This document shows, in pieces, positions 49,821-62,955 of a stretch of DNA of 64,000 nt. The position numbers and the translations under genes are program-made. Within the stretch, counting starts at the first letter, position 1; every line of letters begins with the position of its first letter. The notes below the pieces were generated by a model that was given only the letters and a program-made list of their open reading frames with translations, searched no databases and was not told the DNA's origin. The stretch comes from Urechis unicinctus (Eukaryota; Annelida; Polychaeta; Xenopneusta; Urechidae), in the NCBI GenBank assembly GCA_034190875.2, contig CM067344.1:29578533-29642532 (forward strand). Direction: 5' to 3'.

Positions 49821-51099
49821 TGGAAAGGTGAATTATTACGCCACTTACCTGAATCGCCTGCGCACGCCTTGTATCAATAGTTGTAAATGCAGAAATACCA
49901 ATGATATATCGGAAATGAACACATACGAAAACAGTGAATGAGTGAATGTAATGTTTTACACTTCACAGTCACAGGTGATGCCATTGTGCAGTCAACACCT
50001 TTACACCTCACAGTACATTACATGCTATTTACTGCAATCTATCGCTAGGGTATTAGATGTCATCTAAGCACTAACATGTCATGCCTTCTTCTTCAGGCGA
50101 GATGGTTGTGCAGGTGACAGTAGTATTGTCTATTATTAGATTAAGACTATAAATAAGCTTTAAACGTACACTATACGTTGAATTACAATGTTTAAGAAAG
50201 GGACTGTAATGAAACCTGATATACAAGTGCACCAGTAATTTCTCACAAATTCAATTATCATTATCCATTAATCAAGTTATATCCTACAAAGTTGACATTG
50301 CACCACTACGTCTACCCCGGCTTCCGATAAGAGAGCAAGCTGGCTGTGTCAAGACCATACGATAGTACTGTAATTCAGACTCATGTAAACGCATTAGTAT
50401 TAGTCTATAATGTTGCCGGTCTGTGAGGCAATAAGGTCGATTTCTAGATAGCATCTAGTTCTGTCATATCTGCGACACCATTTGCGAAACCTGATGTGAC
50501 AATTTGAGTTAGTTTTGAGAATATTTGTGAATGAGAAAAATTAATAATTGCTCGTTTACAGAGAACATTTAAAATTAGTCTCATCTATAGACGTTATCAC
50601 AGTCAAAGTATAAGATTACAGTATAATGTATATAAACGATTACAGTGGTGATAACTTACAATATATTAACAGCTTTCCCCCAGATATTGGCAGAGAATCA
50701 TTTTATTCGTTACTATCATCATATAAATGTGTCAGAAAGCCATTTGTGTAAATGAAGTTTTCATATTTGAGATAATGATCATAATCATCACTTATTTACA
50801 ACTGAATGTGTTACACTTATGACTAGGATGCATTGGCTAAAGTCAAAATGGTATTTGGTTTAAATGTCACTTTACAATTATGTATTAGCAATGTAATCGT
50901 GCATGACAATCGGAGAAGGAATCATAGTAGTGGATATAATGTGGGTAGTAAAAGTTTCGGGCTAGACTGACAACAGCGAGAGCCAGTGTGCATGTGTGCA
51001 CTGCATTCAACCATAACAATGTACAACACAATTTCATAAAACATAAGTCGTGAGCAGTTGGATAATTATTACTAACGTCCCATTCATATGGCGCCGTAA

Positions 51100-51345
51100 A
51101 TAACGACATGATTTCATTCATGCATTTTTGCACCTCTATGATTTGCTACAATTTTGTAATGTATTGTTCTATGCCAATCAATGGTGGTGCCAGTTTAGTG
51201 TAATGGACATCACGTGGTGCATTACAGCACTTGGTGCTATCGAGAATGTCATCAATGCCGGCAGAGCTCAATTGGTTGGGGTAACGCACTCTGTGGGTAG
51301 CAAGGTTGAACAACAGATGGAAATTCCGAGGCACGAGGCAACTTT
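51100..51345 (+). repeat. tRNA-like module a4 (unit C)
   Basis: gagctcaattggttgggg at about 51265, then agcaaggttgaacaac. Confidence 0.6.
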
Positions 51346-52449
51346 TTACACGAGCAACACAAATTGCTGGCACGCGCCCTGAGTTGATTTACAAAAAAAC
51401 TTGATGCATCTCGGAAATGAACGCCAACGGAAGCTGGGGATGAGTGGTTGCAAAGTCCGTCCCTGTCACTAGTGGTTCAATTCAGCATCCAGTCAGCGTT
51501 ACATCTCACAGAACATTAGATGCCATTTACTGTATCACCATACAACAACCACACGCTCTATATGTTGCTGCCGTGTTCTCTTAACACATCTGCCATGAAG
51601 ATGCAATTTCACAGCTCCACTGCGACTAAATGTAGGAGAAGGCATACCGTCTCAGATGACAGAATACTCTCCTTCATTAGTCTCTAAGTATCGCGTTTAT
51701 GATCATGATTTCTTCCCACCATATATTCGAAATCTACCGATAGACAACGAACCAATGCAGTATTTGAAATGTCTTTTAAGGAAGGACGAGCAATGATACT
51801 CAGTTATAAAAGCACTAAGATCGGATGCCAAAAGACATTAGGTATGGATGGAAGGTGTTGCTTAAAATTATCATATCAATCATTATTCGAAAAAATTAAG
51901 ATGACATTTCGTTATTTTGGGTAATGTCCTCTCGATGCTCGTTGCAAACCTCGTTGTACCTCTGTGTGTGAACATGTCTATCGTTTAAGGGTTTACAATA
52001 TCGCGATTATAAGTTCATTTGTTTTTTGTCCCGATAATCCACGCTTTATTATGCTTTATATACCTTTATGTTACCTTTCAGCGAGGCACCAATTCGACAA
52101 AATTAACAGGATCGCGATATGATGTTAGCCGCGAACCATCTAGATGAGTATTAAGCCTCTGTGAATACTATGACCAGGGTCCATTCGATTGGATGTTACA
52201 TGTCATGGCATTTGTGTAAATATCTACAATGTATTAGAGGAAAAGGTCGTCAATGATAGTCACGATCACGAAGCACACCAGGTATATTACAGGAAATACT
52301 AATATCACAATATGCACATGTATTATCATCTCACAATTTGATCAGATATCTCATATCAATCATATTTTTCGTGACAACAGAGCAGAGCAATGCATTTCGT
52401 GTATAGCAAAGGATAAACTACGGGCCTTACTAGTTACAACCGTGATTAA

Positions 52450-52695
52450 TAACGACATTTCCCCATCGATGCTTGGGAAATTGTACATCCATGTTGGGTC
52501 ATAGCTTACATCAGGGGTATTTGCAAGAACGAATTGTGACACTATGATGCCATTTACGCTGATCTAAAGCAGTGCCAATCGTCAATGTCATGTCGGAAAA
52601 GTCATGAGGGAAGGCACAGTTCAATTGCCTGGAACACCCACTCAGTGCATAGCAAGGATGGACAATGACTGAGCAATCTGCGGTACAATGAGCGA
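52450..52695 (+). repeat. tRNA-like module a5 (unit C)
   Basis: Equivalent to A 16525-16800, with ~40 bp missing in the ggatatcacgtgg part. Confidence 0.5.
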
Positions 52696-53655
52696 GGCGA
52701 CATTGAACACAAGTTGCAAGACTTACTTGCATGTGCAAAGTCACTAGTTAAATTTATAAAAATACGCTAGAAGTAATAGTCAATTACAGACAGCCGTGAC
52801 TTAATATTAAGGTTATTAAAATATCTAACATGTAAACCTTCATACATTTTTCGGTATGTGTTGTTAATGTTTCATTGGTGCATGGTATGTTTAAGTGCAT
52901 ATAAGGCTTTAGCGTCTGCTTATGTTTATGCCTCCTCCCAAAAACTCGGCCTGTTACATTACTTGGTCTCATGGCCTTCCGCGATGGTAAAAAACGAAAT
53001 AACGAGTTGTGATGTTCACATATAAGAGCACCATATTAGGAAGTGGTTAATCATTGTGTATGGTTGAAAATATAATTGCGTTCATGGGTGTAGCACATAA
53101 TAGTAGGCGGTTAAGATTGACCCACTTATATCTTTATTTGGCAATAATATAATAAGATGATATATCGGTGTACAACTATTATAAAAGTAGGGCAAGTGTG
53201 ATATCAATAGATGGAGCAATACGATGTGCTATTTATATTGTAACGGGGTTTAACAAGGTGCTATCTATAACCCCGTTGACCTCACATGCAAAGTGCCACA
53301 TTCACCGGTTTCAACTGACCTCTAGGGTAGAACATAGAATCGTGTTGGTCCGTATATCATCTGACCGTATCTGACTCAATATCACGGACGACTCCTATCT
53401 CAATTTTAAAACATCATGCAGTCGTCAAAGTTGCAATGTCCCAGAAGACCTCTATAATGTTTGCTTGAAAAGTCAAAGACCTCTATCATCGCGATGGCTT
53501 AATAGAAGCACGCGCCATACCCAGGATTGTGGTAACCATACAGGATTTGGTAATGTGTTTGATATGAATGAGACAAATATAGTTAGAGTCTTGTCGTAGG
53601 AAAAACACACTCTAGAAAGTAGCCATTTGTAGCTCCACGTGTGAAACACCCGTAC

Positions 53656-55339
53656 TACAATAATGACAACACAACACGTTTGCAACGGTGTGGTGATATT
53701 GATCTTTATCGTAAATATAGTGGTTACTGTTAATGAAATGGTGTTGGTATATGTGGTAAGTAAGTTGATGTTAACCATTCTAGGAATGAATACAATAACA
53801 ATCAGTTTGATACAAACGAATGCCAGTGTTGTTTTTTAGTTGGAAACGTGCCAAACAGTTTCATCGTGGGAAGTGTAATAATACGGAGGTGAGATCTCTA
53901 AAATATTCATGGATTTGCATATACTTGAATCATAAACAAATTGCATTACTTATTATCAGTAGATAATTTTTAAGATCCAAAAACCTGCTTTAATTGGTAC
54001 ATGTTTTGATTGAACGCATTGTTAGTCAATATTTGGTCAAACTTCGTTGCATAAGCCAGGCCCTAACCTTGCGTACAATATGACAAGATTGCAGATTTTT
54101 TGCAAGTGAGTTGAAAAACTATTGCGCCATGTAAAATGCGGTTGTATTGATCTCGAATAAGCATATAATAAGCCATTATCAAATTCAGTGACATTTTGTA
54201 AAGTAAATGCATCCTGGGATTTCAGTATGTTAGCCATGAATAACATTCCCGGGCAATACGACGCTTCACTTTACGAAGGCCAAATCACCTGTGAGTGGCT
54301 CGGATGTACCTGCCATGATGCTTGACTTATGATCATAATCTGTACCGTACATAACATTAATGAGCCAGGAAATGACGCTTACATACTATGTCATAACATC
54401 TTTGCCTTTTATAGCATGGCAGAATCACAGCCTTGGTCATAGCCGGGCCGAGCACGTTACTGTAGTCGCAGGTGCCTTATGTAACTGCTTCCTACTCACT
54501 GTGCCCACTAGGCTTCAAAAACATTATCTTAATAACAATCGTGCGGAGGTGAGACATTCCAAAGAAGGTTGACATAATCAAGACATTTGAGGTATTTTTT
54601 ACAATATTGTATAATACAATGCAAGGTCATTCTATCGGATAATATTTCGATACAGTTATATTTTAACGAAGAGTTAATGAAAGTACAAATAGGGTTTTAT
54701 ACGTACAGGAACAATAGCCACAATAATTACTTGCGTTTGTAAGGCAGGTTGTGATTGGCTACTCGGGTGCTGGCAATATATTACACCAGGGAATCCCGTC
54801 CGATGAAATGCATAGAGGAAAGCAAATTGAATGCTGGGAAATCTTGACTGTGCGCTGTAAAAATCTCGATTACCAATCCAACAACTGACTGTTTTGTCCC
54901 ACTTCAATCCCATGTTTCAATGCAGGTGTCATATAATATTGCTTACATCTACCTTTGGCTGGCGATATGTGCCTACCACTACCTGATACAATTACTCGCT
55001 TAACAGGTGACAATCTTCTTCGATAAAACCAACAGGTCGTAAGGGCCCCATAGCTGCTAACTACCAATGATTTGCGGTTAACATATGCCATACACAGGCC
55101 AACACAGCCCCGTGTAGTGGTATATAGAAACGTCAAATGGCGAATAGCACAATCAACACGCGCTGCACATCTCGATGCCTTCTCATAGATTAAAGCAGCC
55201 GATGAAAAAGACAATCATCGATCATAGATGAAACAATTGGCATTTCACCTATGTCATTCAGCGATACATGGACAATGAGTGAAATACACAGGAACAAGAA
55301 GAATAAAATGCACCTCTCGCCTACGGGAACTCTAGGCCA
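53656..55339. other. Unmatched segment after unit C
   Basis: No homology to the other units seen. The longest frame is 114 codons on the minus strand (54870-55214), Cys/Arg/Ser-rich with no recognisable motif; probably not coding. I see no RNA gene or clear element. Confidence 0.5.
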
Positions 55340-55505
55340 CATTTATTTTTTGCAGAGATGGCCCCCACAAGGACCTATCTGCTAAACCACCAGGATCCCA
55401 TTATCCACAAGACACGAGTCGCAACCCATGGCTAAAAAAGACCCCCTTTTAGTCGCCTCTTACACCATATCCCCGGACCAGCAGGGGTGCTCATGGTTCA
55501 AGTAA
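55340..55505. mobile_element. Possible second SINE-like fragment
   Basis: Locally GC-richer stretch with ctaaaccaccaggatccc (compare gtaaaccaccacgccactgg in the SINE at 36131) and a ttttagtcgcctcttac block of the kind I associate with invertebrate SINE bodies. Includes ggttcaagtaacc, B-box-like. No clear target-site duplication or tail, so this is tentative. Confidence 0.3.
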
Positions 55506-55566
55506 CCCAGCGGGGCCGATTGGTTTTGCAGATGTTAAAATTACTTACCTTGAAATAAGGCAACAT

Positions 55567-55618
55567 ATCTATATATATATATATAGCTGTTAACTAGCTA
55601 TATATATATGTATATATA
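55567..55618. repeat. (TA)n palindrome
   Basis: ctatatatat...tagct, spacer gttaact, then agctatatatat...: near-perfect inverted arms of ~17 bp made mostly of TA. Could extrude as a cruciform. Confidence 0.8.
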
Positions 55619-56392
55619 CATAAACATATCTTTTGTTAACCCATACCATTGCTAGGTCATCCTTAACAATCAGTTTAACAGTAACAGTAGCAAGGTATTC
55701 AAGCCATGTAGTTTTCGTCTTCCGCAGTATTGAATCTCAGGTGTTGCATAATAGAAACAAGTCTGTGATTCGTTACTGTCACTTAAGTTATTTGTTTCCT
55801 CAGCTGCCCAAACCATTCCATTTACAACCTGCTTGACGAGAAACAGCCGGATTGATATACTGGCAACTTGGTGATAAATTCATCAACATCTAAATAAGTC
55901 GAGACCAGCCTAAAGGTTTAGCCAGCTTATCCCACCAGTTGTCGCTGGCTTTTCTCGGAGGCTCTCTGTCGCTTAGTTTGACTGTCATCGACTCCAACGT
56001 GGCTAAAGAGAGTCGGTATAGCTTCATTTCGTAGCTTAGGTTTCTTAAGAAATCCTAGACTTTTGTGCAGCCCTGAGTTAGTGCTTGACTTTCGTCACTT
56101 ATATGCGGCGCAATTTGCTGTCTCTCAAATCGAAAAAAATTCTCACGCCTGACTTCTCATTGTTCCGACAACCGAACGCAAAACACTAAGGCATTATCCA
56201 CACCACGAAACACACGAGACCGTGAAGAAAGAAGACTGAGTCAGAATCTGACAACCAACCGTGAAGGCTGTAGATAGCGAGGATTGTTCACAAACAGCGC
56301 GTGTGACGTCATTGTCCTGAATGTTATCGAGCAATATCGTGCAGATTCGACGTGGAATATGTGCATCTCTAAATAATTTTTTAAGAGAACAA

Positions 56393-58011
56393 AAGCGCGC
56401 AGTCACCTTACGTTGGTTACGTACCCGTTACAAACCTTAACTTGGAAAAAATGCAATAAAAAAATCGTTGTGTTTGAGCTTTAAAGGATGATTTTGATGT
56501 TCGTCCACTACCGAATATACGCATGCAATTAGAGAGAAAATGAACATACAAGAATGATGAATTAATGTTGATGAACATGAAATTTAAACAAACAGCAAAT
56601 GCAGCGTGGCCAGAGAGACAAATGACATATCATAATTTGTTATTTCAGTGGAAATAATTAAATGTTGAAGACTGTACGCCGTGACATGACATTTTATGTA
56701 ACCACTCATGACAGCGTGCTACTTTCTTAGCAATACTTTCTTATACATTTTGTAACACAGACCATTAACATATGTGTTGGTACTAATTGTACAGCCAAGG
56801 AAGCATAATCATTACAACTATATATTCAAACGCACACTCAGTGAACGGATTTCACGATTATTCATTGGAACATTGGGAAACGGTTAAATCTTCAATCAGT
56901 TGTACTTTTACGAATGAAAGAGCAAAATATTTTCTTTCGAGATACAAAATAATTGTTATTACAAAATCTCACAAAGCTAGGTAATTGTATGGCTGAATGT
57001 GAGGGGCGCCTAGAGCACTAACAGGGTCATTGAGACAATGACTTTGTCGCACGTTCGTGCGGTAACTTGAGAATATCAACCAATTTAGAAGGCATTCTCA
57101 ACGGCGAATCGAATATGAACAAATAACACTTTCAAATTAATAACGAGAGGCACGTACCTACATGCATGAAACACATTACCACATGGCATATAAAAGTCAC
57201 TAATCCCAGCGCCAATCAAAAGGTAACAGGTACGACAGAAACACATCAGTAGAAACCCTAATGGCGCATTCTGGCGCACTTACATTGACACACACATTCA
57301 CAAGCAAAATGATGCATATAAACGCCCATATGTACATGCATTTTGTTTTTACAATCAAAATGTCATCACAAGCTATTGTTGTTGTTAAAAAACACGAACT
57401 GCTCTCGTTCTCCTTGGACATATCAAGGATTGTCGCTCTTCTGACGCATATTTCCCACGAATACACCGATACTTTATAAGAATGTCCTCCAAGATTGGTA
57501 ATTGGCGAAAAGGAATTGTGGAAAGGTGTTAGGTGTTTATAAGTATTTACCCAAATCTTTAAGTGCTTCACTAAAATGTGCAAATGTAACTTGATAAAGA
57601 TATCGCATACCTAACAGTAGTCTAAATTTGCGATATGCCGCATTTTATTGCAATTTTAAACATAGGCAGCAGCTTATCATATATGAAGTGGTAAGACGTT
57701 TGGCTTGGTTCATACAAATATTTGGTAGTAATCTTACGTGAGTAAAAATGCGCTCATTACTTTCTAGGATGGCAGTGAGCAATATGTGTAGCATGATATA
57801 TGATGGTCATTGGATAAACATGCCATTGCGTCGACAATATATTCTCTTCCAATGCAATGATGGTACCAAATGTTGATACAAAGAATTGTAGTTTCACTAC
57901 GCTAATATGACTCCTTGTTGGGATCTCTGGGTAAGAATGACTATATTATCCTTGTCATGACAACCCGTATCAACTGTTTATTCTGAAAATAATTTAATAA
58001 AAAAAAAAAAA
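56393..58011 (+). mobile_element. 1.6-kb indel segment ending in A13, possible retro-insertion
   Basis: Present in S2 but not in S1: the S1 sequence gagaacaaaatatgctgaag is interrupted here after gagaacaaaa, and resumes at atgctcaagatg directly after a run of 13 A (57999-58011). A poly-A run at one border suggests insertion of a LINE-like or processed sequence in plus orientation. No reverse-transcriptase-like frame is visible; the longest frame (57200-57583, minus, 127 codons) is not recognised. A deletion in S1 is the alternative. Confidence 0.4.
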
Positions 58012-58490
58012 TGCTCAAGATGTGAAATTACTATACCTTTATTTTATATTAGCAACATCTGTTAATATTGCATTCAAGGCAATTATCCTTAGCACTACAA
58101 AATCGTATGACTTTATGATTCCTGGAGGCTGTTTAAAAACAATTGGACCCAATTTTGGTGCCTTATGCAGTCTAAAATATAAGACGTTTTACTAATAGGA
58201 GAGAAAACAATTGGCATACATACAGTGCAACATTTGCTCGTTTCAACCCGCTTCAGTTGTGAGGTCAATAAGCAGATTGGGACATTGTTCAGGCTCATAT
58301 TTTTTATGATCGCTAACAGCAGTATGAGAAAACCTTGTGATATGTTCTAAGACGAATAATGGTGCAGTTGAATATGAATGTATAAGAATAAACTAGATAA
58401 GGCAGCTACTGGTGAACTGGTAATATTAAAGATTATATGACCATGTGTGTGATAGCAATTGGCCTATCTTTTAAGGGATGACATTTATCA

Positions 58491-61400
58491 GATAGCACCT
58501 TATTTCGCGGTGGAATAAGATGCCATCATGCATCAGTCTCACATAACAAGTAATATACGGAGCACAGGACACGTGCGCGTGACTGATCTCAGAGTTCAGC
58601 AATATTTCCTTTTCCTCACTAATTTAACGCATTTCTGAGCCTGTAAACAATACAACGCCTTCTTCAATTTTGGAGTGATAGGATATGAAACAACTGCATA
58701 TTATGGATATTACCATAATTTGTAATCGCTTCCATAATCATATTCTGATGTTGAACATCTTTCAATGTGTTGAAGTGAGCAGAAGATGTCGTCAAAGTCT
58801 TCTTATTTACACAGCATAGAATTAACTTCTAGTGGCATCGTCTTCATTTGTAATGCTTACATGAAACAAACAAGCGTGCATTCAAGTTGATAAGGAACTG
58901 CAGCGGATATCAGAAAAGCTGTCGATATGGGTTTGAAACTATCATATAGTTGGTAGTAGTATTAGCGCCCACTATCGTTCTGTGACCCAAACGTATCAGA
59001 ATACTATTTATAGTGTCAAATATTTGCTTAATTCCTTTTGATTGCAACTGAAACTTATATTCGACTTGAGCAATTCATCATCAATAAAACAATAGAATGT
59101 GTCTGTTCAACAGCTGCACAGCATGCAAATATCAATTTTCAGCATCAATATATCCCTAATATTTCATAGTAAATTATTTTGTTTACTTTGTAACAGCCTT
59201 CATAAGCATGTAATGTAAATCTAATGGCTATGTATGTTCTTTTATTTTGAAGAAGACTCACTGACAGCGAACAATTTATACACAGCATAGTACATGCATT
59301 TATTAACCTCGTACGCACAAATTCGCAAATAACACATATATTTGCTACAAAACCGCTCCGCCAACCATTTCCCACGAATATAAACCGATACGCAATAAAA
59401 ACGTTATATATAAGGCGGAGCATACACGTGCACACCGTGTGTATAAAAAATTACAAATAGAATTTTCAACCATGATAGTTTATCTTGTCATTGCCTCCCT
59501 CCCCACATCCTAACATCGCATTGGGCACACAGCTATCAACATGGAATTGTCAATTTACTACCAGAATATCTTACGCATGCACATATGAGAGATAGGATCA
59601 GTTTAAGCTACATTTCTATTTCGATTGCATCTAGCCTTTACATATCAGGTTATGCAGGTTGCTACACCAATGACATCTAGCGCAGGACTCCAAATAATGC
59701 AATTACAAAAATATTTCAAGGCACTGATTAAATCAAGAGTTGGATTATTATCTTTGTCATAGGCTGGGTAAATTGATGGGTTACGTTGTATTATCATGTC
59801 CACATTAACATTAACGGTTTTGCTTCAAAACTCGGTTCATGATTTGTCGACACGTACTACATTAAAGCATTGATATATGCCTTACATTATTCTCTGAAAT
59901 CTGCTATATAACTAACCATGTACTGCTTATATGACCATCCAACCATGAAAGTCTGAGACAAACCCAAAGTGTTTAAACATTGATGACATACGTATCACCG
60001 CTTGAAAAATATTGAAATGCAGGATCATCACAAAAGCCAATCTAACATATATATATACAATATGCATAACAAATAGCCCTGTGCTAAACCCATCAATCAA
60101 TCTGGTTTCGTACGACTGATTGCCTACTAGCACATCTGGGTGAATGATTAGTCACTCATCTATAATCGGTGAGACTAGTAAATTTCTTTGTGCATTTACC
60201 GGTAATCTTAACTTTCATTCTAAAATCATACAATCATCGGAGCAAACATCTAAAGTAACACAATACATAACGTGTTATCAATTACACAATCATGCTAGTT
60301 TGCTCCGTAAGTTGCTGTATCTGTAGGGACATAATTTATCATGTTAGGATAACTAACATTAGTCTGCCTTCTTTAACCTGTAACTAACAAAAGTGCTTAG
60401 CAGTGTATTGAAATTTCACAATACGGGTACGAGAACAGATATATTCTGTAAATCTATAGATGAATCCTTATTTGGTTCATTTCAAAATAGTAGAGTAATA
60501 AAGCTTCCAATGAGAGCAATATGTTACCGCCTTCCTTACGCTCAATCATTTATATGGCGAACGAGCATTATCTACTAGAGACGGATTCAATGAAAACACA
60601 ATGACAAGAGTGCTTTTCTCACGAGCATCCTGTTAAACTAAATTAATGTAATGCGTAAGGCCATAAAACTTTCTTTTGTGTGAGGGGCCTACTAAAAACA
60701 ATTTACGAGCAAATGATTAGTCTAACCCACTTCCGGGATTTGAAAAGCTTTCGTCGAGCGCGTTGACTTTTTAAAGCCCCTTATGTTCAATCAAGCAGGG
60801 TAATGTCGTTCAATCTAGCGAGCTGACTGAGCTATGTAAAGATGTAAATTAGTACTCTCCAAAACCAGATCAAAGAGAAAGGCTGTTTGCGTATCGAATG
60901 ATGGAAACCCTTTGGCAAATACATAGCGTTGATAATCTTTAATTATTTAAGGTAAGATTGTGCATATGAAAGATAGTGGGTCTTCAGTACTGAGTAAATA
61001 CTGTTGAATAGGGTGTATTCGCTACATCAAAGAAGTTTGGAATCTTGTGAAAGCTTTGTTAAGGCGGTTACATTAAGATCCCAAATAACGCCACATGACA
61101 TCTCATATGCTGGATTTAGAATTCGCATTCCTATTTCCAGGATTGATCCAATCGACGCACACCTGCAATTTGCAAACAGTTAGTTCAAGTTAACAAAAAC
61201 AGTGTTAAATGCTCCTAGTTTATTATAGTTGCATATGTATACATCAAAACCCAAATAAAACGCAGATTGCTTGACATTAAAATTTGTGTTTAGGTAAATT
61301 TGAGGCTCACTACATCTGCATGAATGGAACAAGTACGCTATGTAAACATACTATGAGGTTCAAGCGACTGGAACATACACAATAGATCATTTTAGGTGCA

Positions 61401-61700
61401 TTGCAAGTAGAAAAAAAGAAACATTACACTGCTAAATACAATAGCTTATTAAAGTGTCGTAAGTACCTCTGTTCCAACGATGTATCAGAGGACAGGTGAT
61501 TCATCGATTAAAGACGCTATTCTAGTTTGGATGCAATGTGTGGTGTCCGCTGGTCGGACATGCACAATCTGCCGACGTACACCAATAAGTTGATATGGCT
61601 GACCTCGATCTTCATCACATACCAAATTGCATTATATTTGAAGCTCTACCAAATGTATTTATCCCACACCGACGATTTTGAAAATTATTGACATTCCTAC
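58491..61700. other. Single-copy AT-rich DNA, nothing recognised
   Basis: No repeat partner in the window. Scattered frames up to 96 codons (59145-59435, minus) show no motif, signal peptide followed by a domain, or splice structure that I can support. Confidence 0.5.
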
Positions 61701-61790
61701 GTAAATGATGGTTTTGGTCAATCTGACCAATGCAGTAAATGATGGTTTTGGTCTGTCTGACAAAGTAAATACATGATTGTTTGGGTCGGC
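61701..61790. repeat. Short tandem repeat, ~31-33 bp period
   Basis: gtaaatgatggttttggtc at 61701 and 61734, and a degenerate copy (gtaaatacatgattgtttgg) at 61765. Confidence 0.75.
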
Positions 61791-62236
61791 CATAGCAGAT
61801 TCCTCACAGTCTTTTTGCATCTAACGAAGCTGATAAGCGGACCGTGTGTACAAAAGGCCCATGTGGATGTCGATAAATCTATTAAAAGGCGTACAGTTAT
61901 GTTCATTGCATTTGTATTGGTCCCAAAAGCCTCAATTTGCTTTGTGTTCGTGCGTGTTGATGGGTTTTAGCACTGCCAATACTAAGGGTAGGTTTGTGTT
62001 TGGATCTGAGCATTAATTGCACCATAAAGTGCAGTTGCTCCAGCCCTCATTATGCCTGTAGCCGTATCATTAAATCAAATTGCAGATATGCGAAATGTTT
62101 TTAATGTGTCATTCCATCATTTGTACTAAAGTCCAACAATCTTCTCGTTTTGTTATGATTATTGATGAGCAGTTACATTAAATTGTTTCATTTATTATTG
62201 TATAATGGTTTTGGTGGGCATCCATCATTGAACCTC

Positions 62237-62769
62237 GAAGCTGCAACAGGAAGCCTGTAATGTATCATCTAGCACGAGCACGGCTATTTGCACGCAATAA
62301 ATGGAGCCGATATACTCCCATGCTATTGTAAATAATTGCATGCGGGGGAGAAAATTGCAACTACTCATTATGTCATTGCAGAGCCTCCTAATTTCACTTG
62401 ATGCGTTATGGCTGCGGTTGCGATTATCGTCTTTTCCCTGAGAGACGACAATCTAAAATTCGAGTACTAAAAGAAGCATTCGTGGATACATGATCTGTCA
62501 TATCTGTCGAGCTGCAACAGAAGCCTGTAATGTATCTTCTAGTACAAACACGGCTATTTGCTCGCAATAAATGGAGCCGAAATACTGTCATAATTTCTTT
62601 TATTCATGCGGGGAGCAAATAACAACTACTCATTATTTTATTGCAGGGCCTAATTACGCTTGATGCGTTATAGCTGCGGTTGGGATTAGGTTCTATTCCC
62701 TGAGAGACGACAATGTAAAACTCGAGTACTAAAAGACGCAATCGTGGATACATGATCTGTCATATGTGT
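62237..62769. repeat. Tandem duplication, 271-bp offset
   Basis: Block 62237-62507 is repeated at 62508-62769. Shared landmarks are gctgcaacag, aagcctgtaatgtat, cacggctatttgc, caataaatggagccga, gatgcgttat, ccctgagagacgacaat, cgagtactaaaaga and gtggatacatgatctgtcat. Moderate divergence (substitutions and short indels) shows it is not recent. Confidence 0.92.
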
Positions 62770-62804
62770 CTTAAAAAGACCGAAGTTTAAATACAATTTT
62801 TGCT

Positions 62805-62955
62805 AACACATTTGGCATTGCTTTAGATATATTTGACATTGTATCATATACAATTGGCATTGCATCAAATACAATTGACATTGCATCAAATGCAATTGGC
62901 ATTGCATCGAATACAATTGGCATTGCATCGAATACAATTGGTATTGCATCAATTT
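62805..62955. repeat. 21-bp minisatellite
   Basis: Six to seven tandem copies of caattggcattgcatcaaat plus one base, most regular between about 62850 and 62955. Confidence 0.9.

Larger units (their letters stand above)
41962..53655. repeat. Macro-repeat unit C (11.7 kb, internally deleted)
   Basis: Third long copy, direct orientation, beginning at the equivalent of A 527 and ending at the equivalent of about A 17770. It is shortened by deletions relative to A and B: ~1.6 kb at 42749-42751 (B 19575-21174), ~1.4 kb at about 44885-44890 (A 5500-6885), ~0.46 kb at about 47507 (A 9615-10080), ~1.34 kb at about 51950-51955 (A 14128-15471) and ~0.56 kb at about 52170 (A 15682-16240). Its first 2.1 kb is very close to B; the rest is more diverged. 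Confidence 0.85.
55500..58490. repeat. Spacer S2, homologous to S1
   Basis: Matches S1 in three collinear blocks (see S1). Relative to S1 it lacks the 600-bp piece with the exon-like frame, and carries an AT palindrome plus ~150 bp after 55562 and a 1.6 kb segment at 56393-58011. A perfect tgacgtca lies at 56304-56311, where S1 has tgacgtta. Confidence 0.75.

Noticed and set aside
54870..55214. 114-codon minus-strand frame
   Set aside because: No recognisable domain, odd Cys/Arg composition, no paralogue to test; not enough to call a gene.
57200..57583. 127-codon minus-strand frame in the 1.6-kb indel
   Set aside because: No motif; one hydrophobic stretch alone does not support a gene.
62237..62955. 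CRISPR-like array
   Set aside because: Repeats are tandem without unique spacers and the DNA is eukaryotic in character.
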